NCBI RefSeq assembly: GCF_963675165.1
Contig: NC_087380.1
Span: 7,749,906 to 7,813,905 of the forward strand
DNA from: Halichondria panicea
Lineage: Eukaryota > Porifera > Demospongiae > Suberitida > Halichondriidae
Direction of reading: 5' to 3'
Length of the DNA stretch: 64,000 bases
Shown here: piece after piece, positions 1-11,414 of the stretch
How positions within the stretch are numbered: the first letter of the stretch is position 1
Layout: every line of letters starts with the position of its first letter
Notes under the pieces: generated by a model
The model's input: the letters and a program-made list of their open reading frames with translations, nothing else
What the model was told of the DNA's origin: nothing
The model's database searches: none
Position numbers and translations under genes: made by a program

Positions 1-347
1 CTGCATGGGATGGCTGGCTAGCTAGCTACACGCGTCCTTTAATCGAGGTACATGTTTACAGCTGAAGTGATCCCGTACCAAGAACAATGGAAAAGGGTCA
101 CTGAAGTAAAATTATAATTGTGATTGTCTTCTTTACTTATCCTGATCCTATTGCCCCAGAACATTAGCAGGAGCCATAATATTATTATATATGTAAGACT
201 CCAGTATTCTTTGCAAATAAAACGAGCAAAAGCTAAACTTGTTTCTTCTTTGTATTTCTTGCCTCCACTGATAGGAGAGTGTGGTTATGTCATTAATTTT
301 ATTGATAATCAGGTCTGCACGGGCTTTTCTGAGCCCGTGTATGTAAT

Positions 348-690
348 TCACTGCAAATTTTTGGGTTGGGAGGTCATCAAGAAGTAGCTTATTAGCAGGT
401 TTGGAGAGGAGGTGTATAGGCAGACAGTATGGGGGAGGGCCATTGATAGCAGCATTTCCCTGGTGCTCTGGAGACCTGGGCAGACCAGTAAGAAGTGGGT
501 TACGTCCTCAGCAGCGGAGTGGCATAGCTTGCAAGTAGGTGATCTTTCACCTCCCCTGAACCTTGAGGCATCCCACTCTAGGCCCACTAGTATATAGGTG
601 AATTTTGAAGTTCGAGCGCTGGAGCATTTGTCTGTCCCCTTTGCTAATGAGCCACTGAGGGCAGATTCTTCCCTGGATAAAGGAAGTTGA
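348..690 (-). pseudogene. Non-LTR retrotransposon reverse transcriptase, C-terminal zinc-binding tail (fragment)
   Basis: On the minus strand an open frame from about 690 to 348 carries the pattern Cys-x2-Cys, then Glu-Asp, then His-Phe-Leu-Leu-x-Cys, seen as CKLC, AEDVTHFLLVC. This is the usual zinc-binding tail after the polymerase domain in LINE-type reverse transcriptases. The frame begins without a methionine and the polymerase core is absent, so only the 3' end of a 5'-truncated copy is here, as is normal for LINE insertions. No host gene overlaps it. The family within the LINEs cannot be decided. It differs from the non-LTR element at 17380-19560, which ends in a different Cys motif. 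Confidence 0.6.
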
Positions 691-2517
691 GTTGCATTTG
701 GCTATAGGGAGCCCACTGCATTCAGACTGCAGTTTGGTGTAGAGTATATAGAGTTCCTTTGATCGACTTCTTCCATGTAGGCTTGTTGCAGTTGCACGTG
801 GCCTTGAGTCAAGGTAGGGATCACTTCAGCTGCAAATACTTAGTCAAGGCTTGATTACGTATTTTCAGCTGATATACTATACTCCAGCTAGCCTGGCAGG
901 AGCCATAGTTATACTTCTCTTAGTCTAAGACTCTAGGCTTCTTTGCTGTGATCCCAGTCCACAGTGCATGTCTCATGTAGTTGTACCGGCCGTTGTTTAG
1001 TTTAGTTTTATTGCTCTTGAGTTGCTGTGCTAGTCATAGGCATGCTACATGCACTGCATTATAATTATACCATTCCTCTGGTTTCTTTAGTATCATGTCA
1101 CCAGCCGAGGGTTTGCACTTTAGTGCTCTAGTTATAATTATACAGTAGCTGTCAGAATAAAGTTCCCCATAATTATACTGTTTGCATTAATTTAGTGTTG
1201 CCATTTTTGCGCAACAGAAAAACTCTATAATTTGAACGCAACCGTTGTATTTAACTGTGCATTGTAAAGCAAGTGAGACTAGTTAGTGCATGTACATTAT
1301 ACAAATTATATCGGTATAATTATGTTGATTATTAGATTGCTACATGGACTTCATAATTATGTATATAATTATATACTTTGTTTTGCGTTTTAATAATTAT
1401 CATGCCAGGGTTTCATCTAGGATAAAAAATTGGGGGGGGGGAAGGTTTCAATGCCCGGGTTCCCTTAACAGGACCCGCGCCTCGACATGGCTACCCCTCA
1501 ACAGGGATTATTACTCAATGCTCAGTATGCAGCCTACATATACATGTGTTCCCTAACAGGACCCGCCATTGTAACCCCCCTTTTCGGTGTCGTACCCAGG
1601 TATTTTCCTAGTTTTGGGGAGTACACTACCTATTTCTATTCCTTGGGGCTGAATGAGGGCCCCCAACACTTACGTGCTTAATGCTAATCGCAGGGGCCCC
1701 TCTCTCAGTACTCCCCCAAAACCTAACCGCAGTCACGTGACCCCAACCTCTAGCATGACAGAGATAAATGGGCACGTGACATCCGCTTAAGTGTGCATTC
1801 TTGAGAAACTTAATATTAATTTTTATGAATCATTATCGTAAGTATTATATAGCCCATGTTCACTTTATTGGCTGTGAACTATTTCATTCATTACTTGATA
1901 TCATCATGTAACTATACAACTGAAATGATAATTGAAGTGAAAAGTATATAAAGTGCATGTATTCCTCTCTCCTATTGTGATGGTGGCAGTCTCCCAGTAT
2001 CACTTGAGCATATCCTCCACCCCTCACCTAGTGTACCTGTTTGCAGTCATGCTCTCTATACAGTAGCCATCATAATTATAAGGTCCTCCCGTTGCGTTTT
2101 TTAAAAACGGCAAGCTGGCATAACAACGGAACAGCAACACCATTACATATTTATACCAATACAGTTACATTAAACGTAATATTGAAATATCATGACGTGC
2201 AGTATCTACTGAATAATCTCAATCAGCAGAGCCCTAGCTCCAAAGGATTATACGTATTGTTAAATATTTATTATGAACTTTGGACAATTTTTGAGAGGTC
2301 TTGTTCAGAAAATTATGAAATTGAAACTACCGAATTCAGCTACATTGATTAAACGGAATTGAAGTTAGTACCGTTGATCTAGTGTGTATTTTATCAACCG
2401 TACATGCAATCACAATTGCAAATGGTACAAAATGTGCCACAAGTTTACCACTATATTCTTTGGCGTATTTAATCAATAATTATGTATAATTATGACCGAT
2501 TGTTTAATCCTTTACAG
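691..2517. other. Gene-poor AT-rich stretch upstream of the GTPase gene
   Basis: No coding exon can be supported here. The stretch is AT-rich with many TATAATTATA-like words. A more GC-rich patch at about 1430-1760 contains two spaced copies of a short TCCCTAACAGGACCCGC-like word. A 103-residue open frame at 2041-2352 shows no recognisable domain. The upstream coding exon or exons and the promoter of the gene at 2518 should lie here or further left, but I cannot place them. Confidence 0.4.
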
Positions 2518-5500
2518 TCTATATTCAAAACCAAACCTACTTGAAGAAACTGGACGAGCTGATGACCGACAAAAACAACACCATCGAGCTACACTATCTC
2601 AAGACACACTTCATTGGTCCTTCGGGTATTGGCAAAACGACCACTCGACAGCGGCTTGTTGGATCCATTACTAACCTGTCTTTGCTGCCCGAAGATCAAA
2701 GGAAACGTTGCAGTACATTACTAGCCGAGTGTGAACAAGTATTGGCCTTTGTGGACAAATCTGGAACAAAGCTTGAATTCAAAGCATCTTCAAGTCTAGA
2801 GGAAGAAACACAGTTTATCTTCTCTTACCTTATGTCCTGTGAACCTTTTGAAGACAGCAATACTAGTCCACCTAAGGAACAGCCCACACAAGAAACCACT
2901 GACCCCAAGAAGCAAACTCAACTCAAGATCGATGAAGCACCAGTATCAGCAACTGATCAGCCAACACCAGAACCACCGGAAAAGATCAATGAAGCTGCTA
3001 CTGCACCCAAAGAAACGTTATCACCAACACCTGGGACAACACCAGAAACGGTATCACCAACTGATCAGCCAACACCAGAACCACCGGAAAAGGTCGTGAA
3101 AGTGACCACTGTAGATGTTGGAAAGGTTGTCTCGAGACTCCGGCGTATTGTGGGTTCAGGAGAGTACACTAAAGAGCTGCTGAACAAAATCCTACTCAAT
3201 CTGGTCGATATAGGTGGGCAGCCTGGATTCGTGGAGATGTTTCCATTTTTAAGCAAAGGCCCAGGGATTTTCCTGGTATTCTTTCGACTGGACAAAGATC
3301 TCGATGACATGTGTCAAGTCTCCTACGAACGAGGAAAGGACAAGATCACACCGTACGATTCAACGTACACAAGCAGAGAATCACTCTCTCAAATCCTCTC
3401 AGCTATCAGCCACCATACCAAGATTGACTCGGATATTGACAGAGAGCAGTGTATTAAACTGGGCAATCTAGGCTATGCTAAGCCTGTTGCTACCCTCATA
3501 GGTACTTTCAAGGATGAACTGGCAATGCAAATCAAAGTCGATCTTCTGTACGAGAAATGTTGTTATTCAACCAGCAAGAGCGATAGTACCACTGCCAGTC
3601 AAGGCCACAAACAAAAGAAAGCAATTCGGAACATTTTGACTCAACAGAAGAGTGATGAGCAAGCTAACGTCAGTGCAGAAGATAGGGCTGCCATTGAGCA
3701 AACAGTCAGCCAACACCTCAACTCAGACACTTTCAAGAAAGATGTCCAAGACCGTTTAGAGCAAAAGTTGACAGAGAAAAACGAAGCTGTGACCAAGATT
3801 ACCAGCAAGTTTGAGAAATTACTTTATAACCCAAAAGACAAGAAGTTCATAGCAGTGGACAACTACGAAGGCACTGATTCTGATATGGAACCTCTTCGTG
3901 AGCATCTTCATGGCTTTATCAGTAGCTATTTCAGAGATGCCAAGCTTCGAATTCGCCCACAACAGCTTTTGTTTGGAGTTGTACTGAGAAAAGAATTTGA
4001 CATCGTGTCTATGGAAGACTGCATTCGTATCGGTACCGAGGGATTAAAGATGAGAGAGAAGGAGGTTCGATTCACCGTTTGGTACCTGGATCGGTACGTT
4101 GGAACTTTGATCTATCATCCAGAGATCAAGGACAAAGATGGTTGGTTTGGGAACTTTGTCATTTGCAACCCCCAAGTGGTATTCAACAGTCTCAGTGTTC
4201 TCGTTGTCAATCCGCTGCTGGAGCTCCATTCTGAAGACAGCCGTATTCAGTTTAATGATGCTGAGAGAAGGAATTGGATACTCAAGGGGCAATTCTCACT
4301 GAAAACAATCACTCGATGCCATTCCGATGTAAACCAGGGTGTGAAGAAAGACCAGTTGATTCCTGTTGAGAAGCTGCTCATACTGCTCGAGCATTCCCAC
4401 CTTTTGGCCAAAATCACAACAGTGGAGGAAGACCATACCACAGAAGAAGTTGAAACGACATATTTCATCCCCGCTATTCTCAAGTGTGCATCTCGCGAGG
4501 AACTAACGAAACCACCCCCCACTGGCATTGATACACCCTCTCCAATCAAGATCACATTCAAACCCCAATACGTTCCCATTGGAGTATTTTGTGCCATGAT
4601 CAGTGAATTGGTCTCAAGGGGGAGTACTGGAATTCTGGGCATGACTTGGAAACTTGCCACTGATACCTCAGTAAAGAGAAACCTCGTCTCCTTTCACATT
4701 GACGAATCTGCCAAGCATTTTGTTACCCTTATCGCTAACGTCGATTGCTATGAGATACGGATTATTCGACAGGACAGGGACCATACGATGCACGAGCTTT
4801 GTTCCTACGTCCTCTCAACCCTCCTCTTGGTGATGAAGGACATCAGTCCACTACTCACTCCAATCATTGCCTTCGACTGCTACTGTGGCAAACATAAAGA
4901 TGGTTCCAAGCTTTGTCTCCTCACACCTGGAGCTGATCCCTGCTTTAAATGCACCAGCAAAGTCTCTCTGAGTCCTCACCAAGAATGCTGGTTCGCAGAA
5001 GTAAGTACTATAGCATTTTAATTCTTCATACAATGACCTATATCATTTCTGTATCATATCTTTAATAAATTACAGGAAGTCAGCCTCGGGGATGATGTGT
5101 TCCTCCTTGCCCTGCCCTTTGCCTCTAAGCGAGAGTTGAGGGACAAGAGCCTCTCTTTCGAGTGGAGCAAGAGAAGACCCAGAATTAGTGGGACTGAAAA
5201 TGAATTGGAAGTCAAGGCCCCGTCAAATAGTCACTTCAAGGGCTTTATCAGTTGTGAGATCTCCAAGAACCAGAAGCATTTCTTCACCGTGTACCACTGC
5301 CTCAAAGAGAGTGTTGGTGAGAATAATGTTAGAGCTTGTATGCAGATTATAATTAGGACACTTTTACGAATGTACTGTACATGTATAATTTAATTTCAAT
5401 TGTTACAGAGCACACCTCCAGCTCTGAAACTGATCAGCTGTTTGCAGATGTGAAGGAAGTGATCAAAGAGATACGCTCTGACTGGTACACCCTGGCTATA

Positions 5501-6700
5501 GAACTGGACATTGACTATGCAACTAGGAATGTGAGACCTTAAGAATGTGTCCCTCCACCACCTTGAGTGTATTCTCCCAGTGTAGTCCTAATTATGTGTG
5601 TGCACTATTTAATTGACTGCTGCGGTTATTTAATGGTTGAATAGTGAGCATTTAAATAATACATTTTTAGAATGAGGTATCTATAGCAATGCTGATTCTG
5701 CATATTTGGTGTGGTCTTGTATGAAGTACCAACCTATTTAACAGGTTACTATAGCAATGTAATGTTGAGCTCTTACTAAGTATTTAATACTGTGTTTCAC
5801 TGTGTGTACCGATACAGAGTCTTGAGAAGGACTATCGCTGGGTTGAGCCATGCTTTGAGGCCATGCTGACACACTGGGTGAAGCGCTCCTCTCCTCCCCC
5901 CTCCTGGTCTGCCCTTGTTAGAGCACTAGAGTCTCCCGCCATTGCTCGTGGGGACATTGCAACAACCATTAAGGTTGGCAACTATATTACAATTGAAAGC
6001 TTTATTTTGTATAAATTGTTGCAGTACATGTTCTATCCTCTACGTTATAAACGCAAGTAGCTAAAAATTATTTGATTTCTCTTTACAGACAAAAGCTACC
6101 AGCGACATCTCTCCTGATATTTTTCATCTCACTCACGGTGTGCTGCCATAACTTGTATTGTATAGTATTACTGTATCAACCGTAAAATAGCTAATGCTTA
6201 ATTGCTCTTCATATCTGTCGTTCTATATTCCATTCCATTCCGCATTCCTCCTTTTACAACATGCCTTTCCACTTCCTCCTATTGTGTACTACCAGCCATA
6301 TACAGTGTATTGTACATGTACTGAGTCTATTTGTTCACATTACATGTACTTAGGTCTCCAGTGTGTGGGCGTATCATGCTCTAACCATTTCCTCTCTCCT
6401 GCAGGTAACGCTGGCTACAGTGTGCTGGTGAGCTGCAGTGAGAAGATAGTCCAGTCACTGTCTCATGAGCCCAAAGCCCTAGCTGTTAGTTTCCTGTCAG
6501 TCGGACTCATCACTGAGCGTGTGTTGCGAGAGACTAACGAGCTGAACGAGATCAAAGCTGACAAAGCCACTAGACTGTACACTGCCCTGCTGGGTGTGGT
6601 CAAACACCACCCTCACAAGTACCACGAGTTTGTCTCCACTCTCAGACTCAACCCACTACACACTGACTTGGTCACACTATTAGATAGCAAGTACACGTAG
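2518..6700 (+). CDS. Multi-exon Roc-like GTPase / COR-like / Death domain / CARD-like protein
   Basis: Six coding exons join in frame: 2518-5000, 5076-5316, 5409-5530, 5818-5973, 6089-6137 and 6405-6700. All introns are GT-AG, 75 to 287 bp long. Counting the TTG codon at 2541 as residue 1, the product has 1107 residues. It shows a P-loop (GPSGIGKT, 26-33), a Pro/Thr-rich insert (about 110-190), a switch-II-like DIGGQ (223-227) and a TxKD guanine-specificity motif (322-325). A charged helical stretch follows, then a COR-like region (about 450-560) with the phrase ICNPQVVFNSLSVL. The Death domain (about 908-993) is split over exons 3-4, with helices around EIRSDWYTLAIELDID and PSWSALVRALESP. 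A CARD-like helical bundle (about 1014-1100) ends at a TAG. The exon at 2518 opens in phase 2 with TAA just upstream, so an earlier exon is expected; otherwise translation starts at the ATG at 2562. By family analogy this is a cytosolic signalling or cell-death/innate-immunity GTPase; its partner is unknown. The donor at 5974 (GTTGGC) is weak. Confidence 0.85.
2950..3092 (+). repeat. 35-bp in-frame direct repeat inside the GTPase insert
   Basis: Two identical 35-bp copies lie at 2950-2984 and 3058-3092, spaced by 108 bp, which keeps the reading frame. Each encodes a TDQPTPEPPEK segment. They sit in a Pro/Thr/Glu-rich insert between the P-loop and the DIGGQ motif, where the switch-I region of a GTPase would be, so the insert looks like a low-complexity segment that grows by duplication. 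Confidence 0.85.
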
Positions 6701-6722
6701 TTTGTCTACACGTATATACGCA

Positions 6723-6922
6723 NNNNNNNNNNNNNNNNNNNNNNNNNNNNNNNNNNNNNNNNNNNNNNNNNNNNNNNNNNNNNNNNNNNNNNNNNNNNNN
6801 NNNNNNNNNNNNNNNNNNNNNNNNNNNNNNNNNNNNNNNNNNNNNNNNNNNNNNNNNNNNNNNNNNNNNNNNNNNNNNNNNNNNNNNNNNNNNNNNNNNN
6901 NNNNNNNNNNNNNNNNNNNNNN
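6723..6922. other. Assembly gap, 200 N
   Basis: Exactly 200 undetermined bases start 22 bp after the stop codon of the GTPase gene. A round number like this is a scaffolding placeholder, not a measured distance, so the left and right flanks should be treated as separate contigs. Confidence 0.95.
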
Positions 6923-9308
6923 TGATAGCACCACCCGACATTTTTGCTCTAGCGAGATGTACATAATACTTACCCTTGAAATTCTTTCACGTCGTCTCCT
7001 TGTCGTTTTCTCGGCTGACTCCTCTGTCCGGTAGGCAGCTCTCTGTCACTCAATCAACTCTACAAAAATTTCTGGTCTACAAACATTTCTAGGACAATTT
7101 TCTAGAACGCTTTGACGAATCAATAATCTGTCCCTGTTCCTCTGTATAACTGTAGTATGTAGATCTACTCAGGTGTTCCTTTCCTGTCAGTATGTGCCAC
7201 AATCTAATTTCTGCCACAATCTCACCTTGTGTAAATGTGTAAATGTACTGTAAAGCAGCATCGATTATTATTATTATTATTATTAAATGCAGTTCTTAAA
7301 TGCAGTTCTAGAGCGTCTACACAATCAACACCTGGGCGTGCAAGCCTTATCTTTGTGTAGTGATTCAGACACGACCTATTCAGACAGTTCTCTACATGTA
7401 CGAGGAACAAGAAGGCTGGATCTGATGTCGGTACCATGAAGAAGCTATACAAACAGTAAAGTAGTAAAGTCGACTAACAGACAGCTGAAAGCACAGTATC
7501 TTGTAGAAATGACTGCAGTGACTATACACATGTACATGTGTACGTAATCTAAGCCACCCAGTTCTGGTAGCAGTGGGTCAACGAAGAGAAATATACCACA
7601 TGCTTTGTACATTTTGTCCAGTGTTATCGAGCTCTGTTGGATTAGGTAAGTTAAGATAGACACTATCAATGTCATTCTAGCCAATAGACTATTGTTTCTC
7701 AGGCCCCTGATGTTATAGGACAATTTCACTCATCCCATCAGGCCTGCTAATACTAAGCACAATGGCAGTGATACCAATACTAAATTAAAGGATTTCTTGT
7801 AAGGCTAATAATAAATTGGATCTAGCATATACTTACTGTGTTTTTATATTAGGTGTATAATTATATATATGTGACAGGGCCTAGGAAAACACCCGAGTTT
7901 ATTTTTATTGTTGAATCGGATAAAGCGTTCTCTAAACTCGACCTCCTAAGATCGACCTCCTAGCTATTTTCTATCCTTTCGCCCTCTTGAGCAGATGACG
8001 CTCAAACGCCATGAATTAATTGAAGTTCAATTATTGATTTCCGGGCACTTCCGTATACTCATAAAGCATATAGTAAAAGATTTCTGGAGAAGACGAGTTA
8101 GTTAGATGACTCTCTAGCTAGCTATGTAGCTGGCATCTAGGAAGGATCTCCTATGTAGCTCATCTAGAAAGGATTTAGCTGGCATCTAGGAAGGATCTTC
8201 AAAAAGACAAAGAGACAAAGACTCCCATCGCTCCAATGGTAAGCTTTCATGTCTTGTTATCAGCTTGTACTTACTTTATAATAGATCGCTCACTTGCATG
8301 GAGCGTGTCGATTTACCTATTACATAGTGATAGTGCGCATGCGTTAGTTTATTATGCGTTAGTTTATTATCTCATCAGCTTAGCCTCTATGCATGACAGT
8401 TGTATGGTCACCTTGGATCTGTACATGCGTGCTACTACTTGCGAAGGCTGCTGGGACCAGGGAAGGAGTTAGAGATATCTCTGATCTAGTAGCAGCCTGA
8501 ATTGTTATAGCAGTAGTTAGGCAGCCCTCTAATTAATTAGAGGAATGCAACCCGCTAGTTAATAATAATCAGGCGTTTCTATTGCTCTCCTAATTAAGTA
8601 CTTGGGGGTAAAGATGTGGCCTAGCCACCAGTCATAGCTTCAGCTCAGTCATGCCCTAACCACATGCAGACCACATGCAGAGAAGTTTACCCTAACCCTA
8701 ACAACAGATATGAAGAGTATAATTATGTCTTGGGACGAACTCCTTATCAAAATTCCTATTAATTATATCAGGTTATAAAACTCCTTATCAATATTGTTGT
8801 GCTGTATATCGTTGTTGTGCTGTTTGTGCTGTATATCTGGCCCTAAATTTATCATCGATATTAATTTTGTGCAGGCCATTGAAGTCTTAATGGCTCCAAT
8901 AGGTTTCTTCTACTAGTGTCAGTGTTAAACGCTGTGTTAATATTTGTGCTGTGTTAATAAAATTAAAATCAACAAGTTCAGTCTTGATCAGGTTTAGGGT
9001 TAGTACATCCTCTAATGTTAGCTCTAAGAAGGCCTCCCCATTTTCTGTGGAGAAATACATCAATGTTATTGGCTCAAGTTATACAGATTGTCATGCAATC
9101 AATAATTATAATTGAATTGCTATAACAGACAGTACACTAAAAATTGGCCAACGAAGTATACTGAGAATGCATGGCCAAACACAAAGTAGGGTGACCAACC
9201 TTAGACATAATAGGCCAGTTGCATACACGTTCAATGGAATGCAATGCAATTAGTCGTGACATCACTACTGGATGCTTGCGGAGGCTGGACATCAACGTAG
9301 AACTCATA
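6923..9308. other. No gene recognised; short repeats
   Basis: No protein or RNA gene can be supported. Visible structure is a (TTA)n run near 7264-7284 followed by a 13-bp tandem duplication, a 15-bp tandem duplication at 8341-8370, repeated blocks near 8140-8200 and 8740-8830, and short telomere-like words at about 8690-8703 (CCCTAACCCTAAC) and 8994-9003. An open frame at 7445-7729 (minus) has no recognisable motif. Confidence 0.4.
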
Positions 9309-9440
9309 GTGTGGTGTCACGATCAATAAGTAATCACAATAGCAGAACTGAACAGAACACGTGGCACAAAGTATTACAAAAACCTAGTCTAGAATGAGTA
9401 ATCTACTATATGACGTAATCTACTACACTCCTCCCCCCTA
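9309..9440 (-). repeat. Candidate 3' LTR start and polypurine tract of the gypsy element
   Basis: Read on the minus strand, the gypsy polyprotein stops near 9520. It is followed by a non-coding spacer, a polypurine tract (TAGGGGGGAGGAG, 9440-9428) and then TGTAGTAG, the expected order at the start of a 3' LTR. The outer LTR end is uncertain; a TG at 9309 (plus strand) is one candidate, giving only about 119 bp. No second LTR copy was found near 17.4 kb, so the length cannot be checked inside the window. Confidence 0.5.
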
Positions 9441-9677
9441 GCACAAAAACAAACAAAAAACAACAACAACTCTACAAGAAGGTGTATAACATTATACATA
9501 CATAGTTACCAGTTCCATGTGGGTTCGAACCGTTTAACCGGTTTCCGTTCCCGGCGAGGGAACGTCTTAGGTCTCAACAGGGTCAGGCGTTGAGTCCTTA
9601 GGCTCTTGTACATGTGGTGTAGGCAAATCTAGGCCCACGTCTACTTTTTCTTCAACGGGAATGTGTTGGTGAACATG

Positions 9678-10960
9678 GTGCTTTTCGAGCATTGACTCGA
9701 GGCTACACTTACTGGGCTTCTGGTAGATTGGAAGAAATTTGTGTAAACACCAAAAATCCTGATTGGGCCCATGTCAAGTGTAAGACAAAGCCGTCCATGA
9801 AAGTTGGAGTGTACAACACATACATTTTGCTTCGCCGAGAAGGAATGTGCCACTTCCTGCAGGGTGAGTTATAAGTCTATTGGCATTTGTCAAAGTTGAG
9901 CCCCCTTCAGACAATCAGCTAGCTGTACGCATGTATCAGCTTTGCTGCATGCACTAATCCGAATGCTCCAAGTCTCGCTTCCAGAGGGAGTGTAGTTGAG
10001 AATGACCCTGTACCATGTACATCCCTCCCATGCCAGTGGAAACCACCTCGGAAAAGTGCTTGTTTCAAAAAGCATGAATACTCAAAGCAAGGAAATCGAT
10101 TTCTGTGGAGGATTTCGATCCTAGGCCACAAAAGTATCGGGGCCAAGTCAACTCTCGGCTCTGTTGGAAAAAATGCGAGGAGAACAGCTGTGCATATCAC
10201 TTTTATTTGATAAACAATTTCGATGTGAAATATCCCAACAGCCTTGTAATGAGAATCTTCCAGGTGATAGTGACCTAAGAGCTACTGTAATGGCATTTAA
10301 GAAGACACTTGAAATGAAATGACACAGATGTGCCGTGAAATGGAAAGGAACACTTGTGAGCAGGCAAATTCCCCATTGTGGTTTTCTGTGAGAAGGTTTC
10401 GCTTAACTGCCTCCTTGTTTGGACCTCCTGATAACTTGGTTTTGCGCATTATACAGCCAAGAACCTTTTCTACTCCAGCTACCGCATACGGCCTAACTAA
10501 CGAGAAAATAGCGATTCAGGAATACATATCCTACCAGAACCAAAAGTGTAATCAAGATTGATTGTAAGCTCATCGGGGGCTTTTTAGGTGCATCACCAGA
10601 TGGAGCAGTATACAACCCCTCTAATACTCTAGAACCGTATGGATTTTTAGAGGTAAAATGTCCCTACTCCTGAAGCTTGTCATATTGAAGGATTCTACTG
10701 TACCTTGAACTCGGAGAAAAGTTTACAACTCAAAACAAGTCATGCCCAAGTGCAGGGTCAAATGTCTTTAGGAGAGCGCAGTTGGTGTGATTTTGTAGAT
10801 TAGTGTTCAACACATTGCATTCGATGAGGCCTACTGGAGAGACAAACTGCTACCAAAGCTAACCTCATTTTATGATAATTGTGTTGCTCCTGAACTAGTC
10901 AGCCCATTGCATTCACTGGGACTACCTATGCGTGATTTAACAAAGATGTCCGTTTGATAT
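9678..10960 (+). pseudogene. SWIM zinc-finger / YqaJ-type exonuclease gene, decayed
   Basis: A first segment (about 9678-9863) encodes RGYTYWASGRLEEICVNT followed by KCKTKPSMK and matches the region leading into a SWIM zinc finger; it ends at a good splice donor (GTGAGT at 9864). Downstream, 10319-10561 encodes WFSVRRFRLTAS and PATAYGLTNEKIAIQEYI. The stretch 10575-10660 encodes GASPDGAVYN and FLEVKCPYS, the acidic and lysine motifs of a YqaJ/lambda-exonuclease fold (PD-(D/E)xK nuclease). Frames shift several times and stops interrupt the C-terminal part, which ends near 10955. It lies inside the gypsy tail in the opposite orientation, so it arrived by transposition or another insertion event. 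No flanking inverted repeats were recognised. Related multi-copy genes occur in sponges and cnidarians; their role is not established. Confidence 0.7.
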
Positions 10961-11079
10961 AACATTAATTATTATCATGTCACATGTCAAAATAACAAAA
11001 AAATTTATTAATTAAAAATCAGACTAAGCAAATGATTCAAATTCAGTGTCTGAAACACTACTCAGTGAATCAGTGTCGG

Positions 11080-11414
11080 AATCAGGTAAGTGTGCAATTT
11101 TCGAACCTGTTTTCGAACCTGGTCTTGGTGGTATCTACGATTACTCATTGTCACCGCGTACGAAACCGGCCCTGTCTTCTTGGCAATCGTACCTGCTAAC
11201 CATTTGTCCCCTTGGAGGTAGTTCCTCACGAGCATAGTTCCTCACGAGCACGGGGTCACCTTCGCAAAGCAATCTCTCGTGCGCATGAGCATCGTGTTTT
11301 TGCTTTTGCTTTTGCTTCATTTGTTGTGTTTCCACTCTTTCAGCTGTCAAAGGTTCAAAGGTCTCAGTATGTCCAATTTTGACCTGGGTCTTCTTCTGAG
11401 TAACGCTTCAGCTG
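11080..11414 (-). pseudogene. Gypsy integrase C-terminal tail
   Basis: Minus-strand coding for the segment after the integrase core: LTAERVETQQMKQKQKQKHDA (about 11350-11290), VLVRNYA, and in a shifted frame a tail containing KKTGPVSY, typical of the gypsy post-integrase region. A 16-bp tandem duplication (11219-11250) inside it shifts the frame. The left boundary is where the YqaJ-type insertion starts; the right boundary is the fold-back element. Confidence 0.65.

Noticed and set aside
2041-2352. 103-residue open frame upstream of the GTPase gene as a possible first exon
   Set aside because: It ends in a stop without a donor that would join the phase-2 acceptor at 2518, and no motif fits.
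8688-9003. Telomere-like CCCTAA / TTAGGG words
   Set aside because: Only two units or fewer in a row; too short to be a telomere or a convincing interstitial array.
9520-9535. GGTTCGAACC, a perfect tRNA-type B-box word
   Set aside because: It lies in the gypsy polyprotein tail, encoding a KRFEPTW-like phrase on the minus strand, and no acceptor stem, anticodon arm or A box is found at the proper distance.
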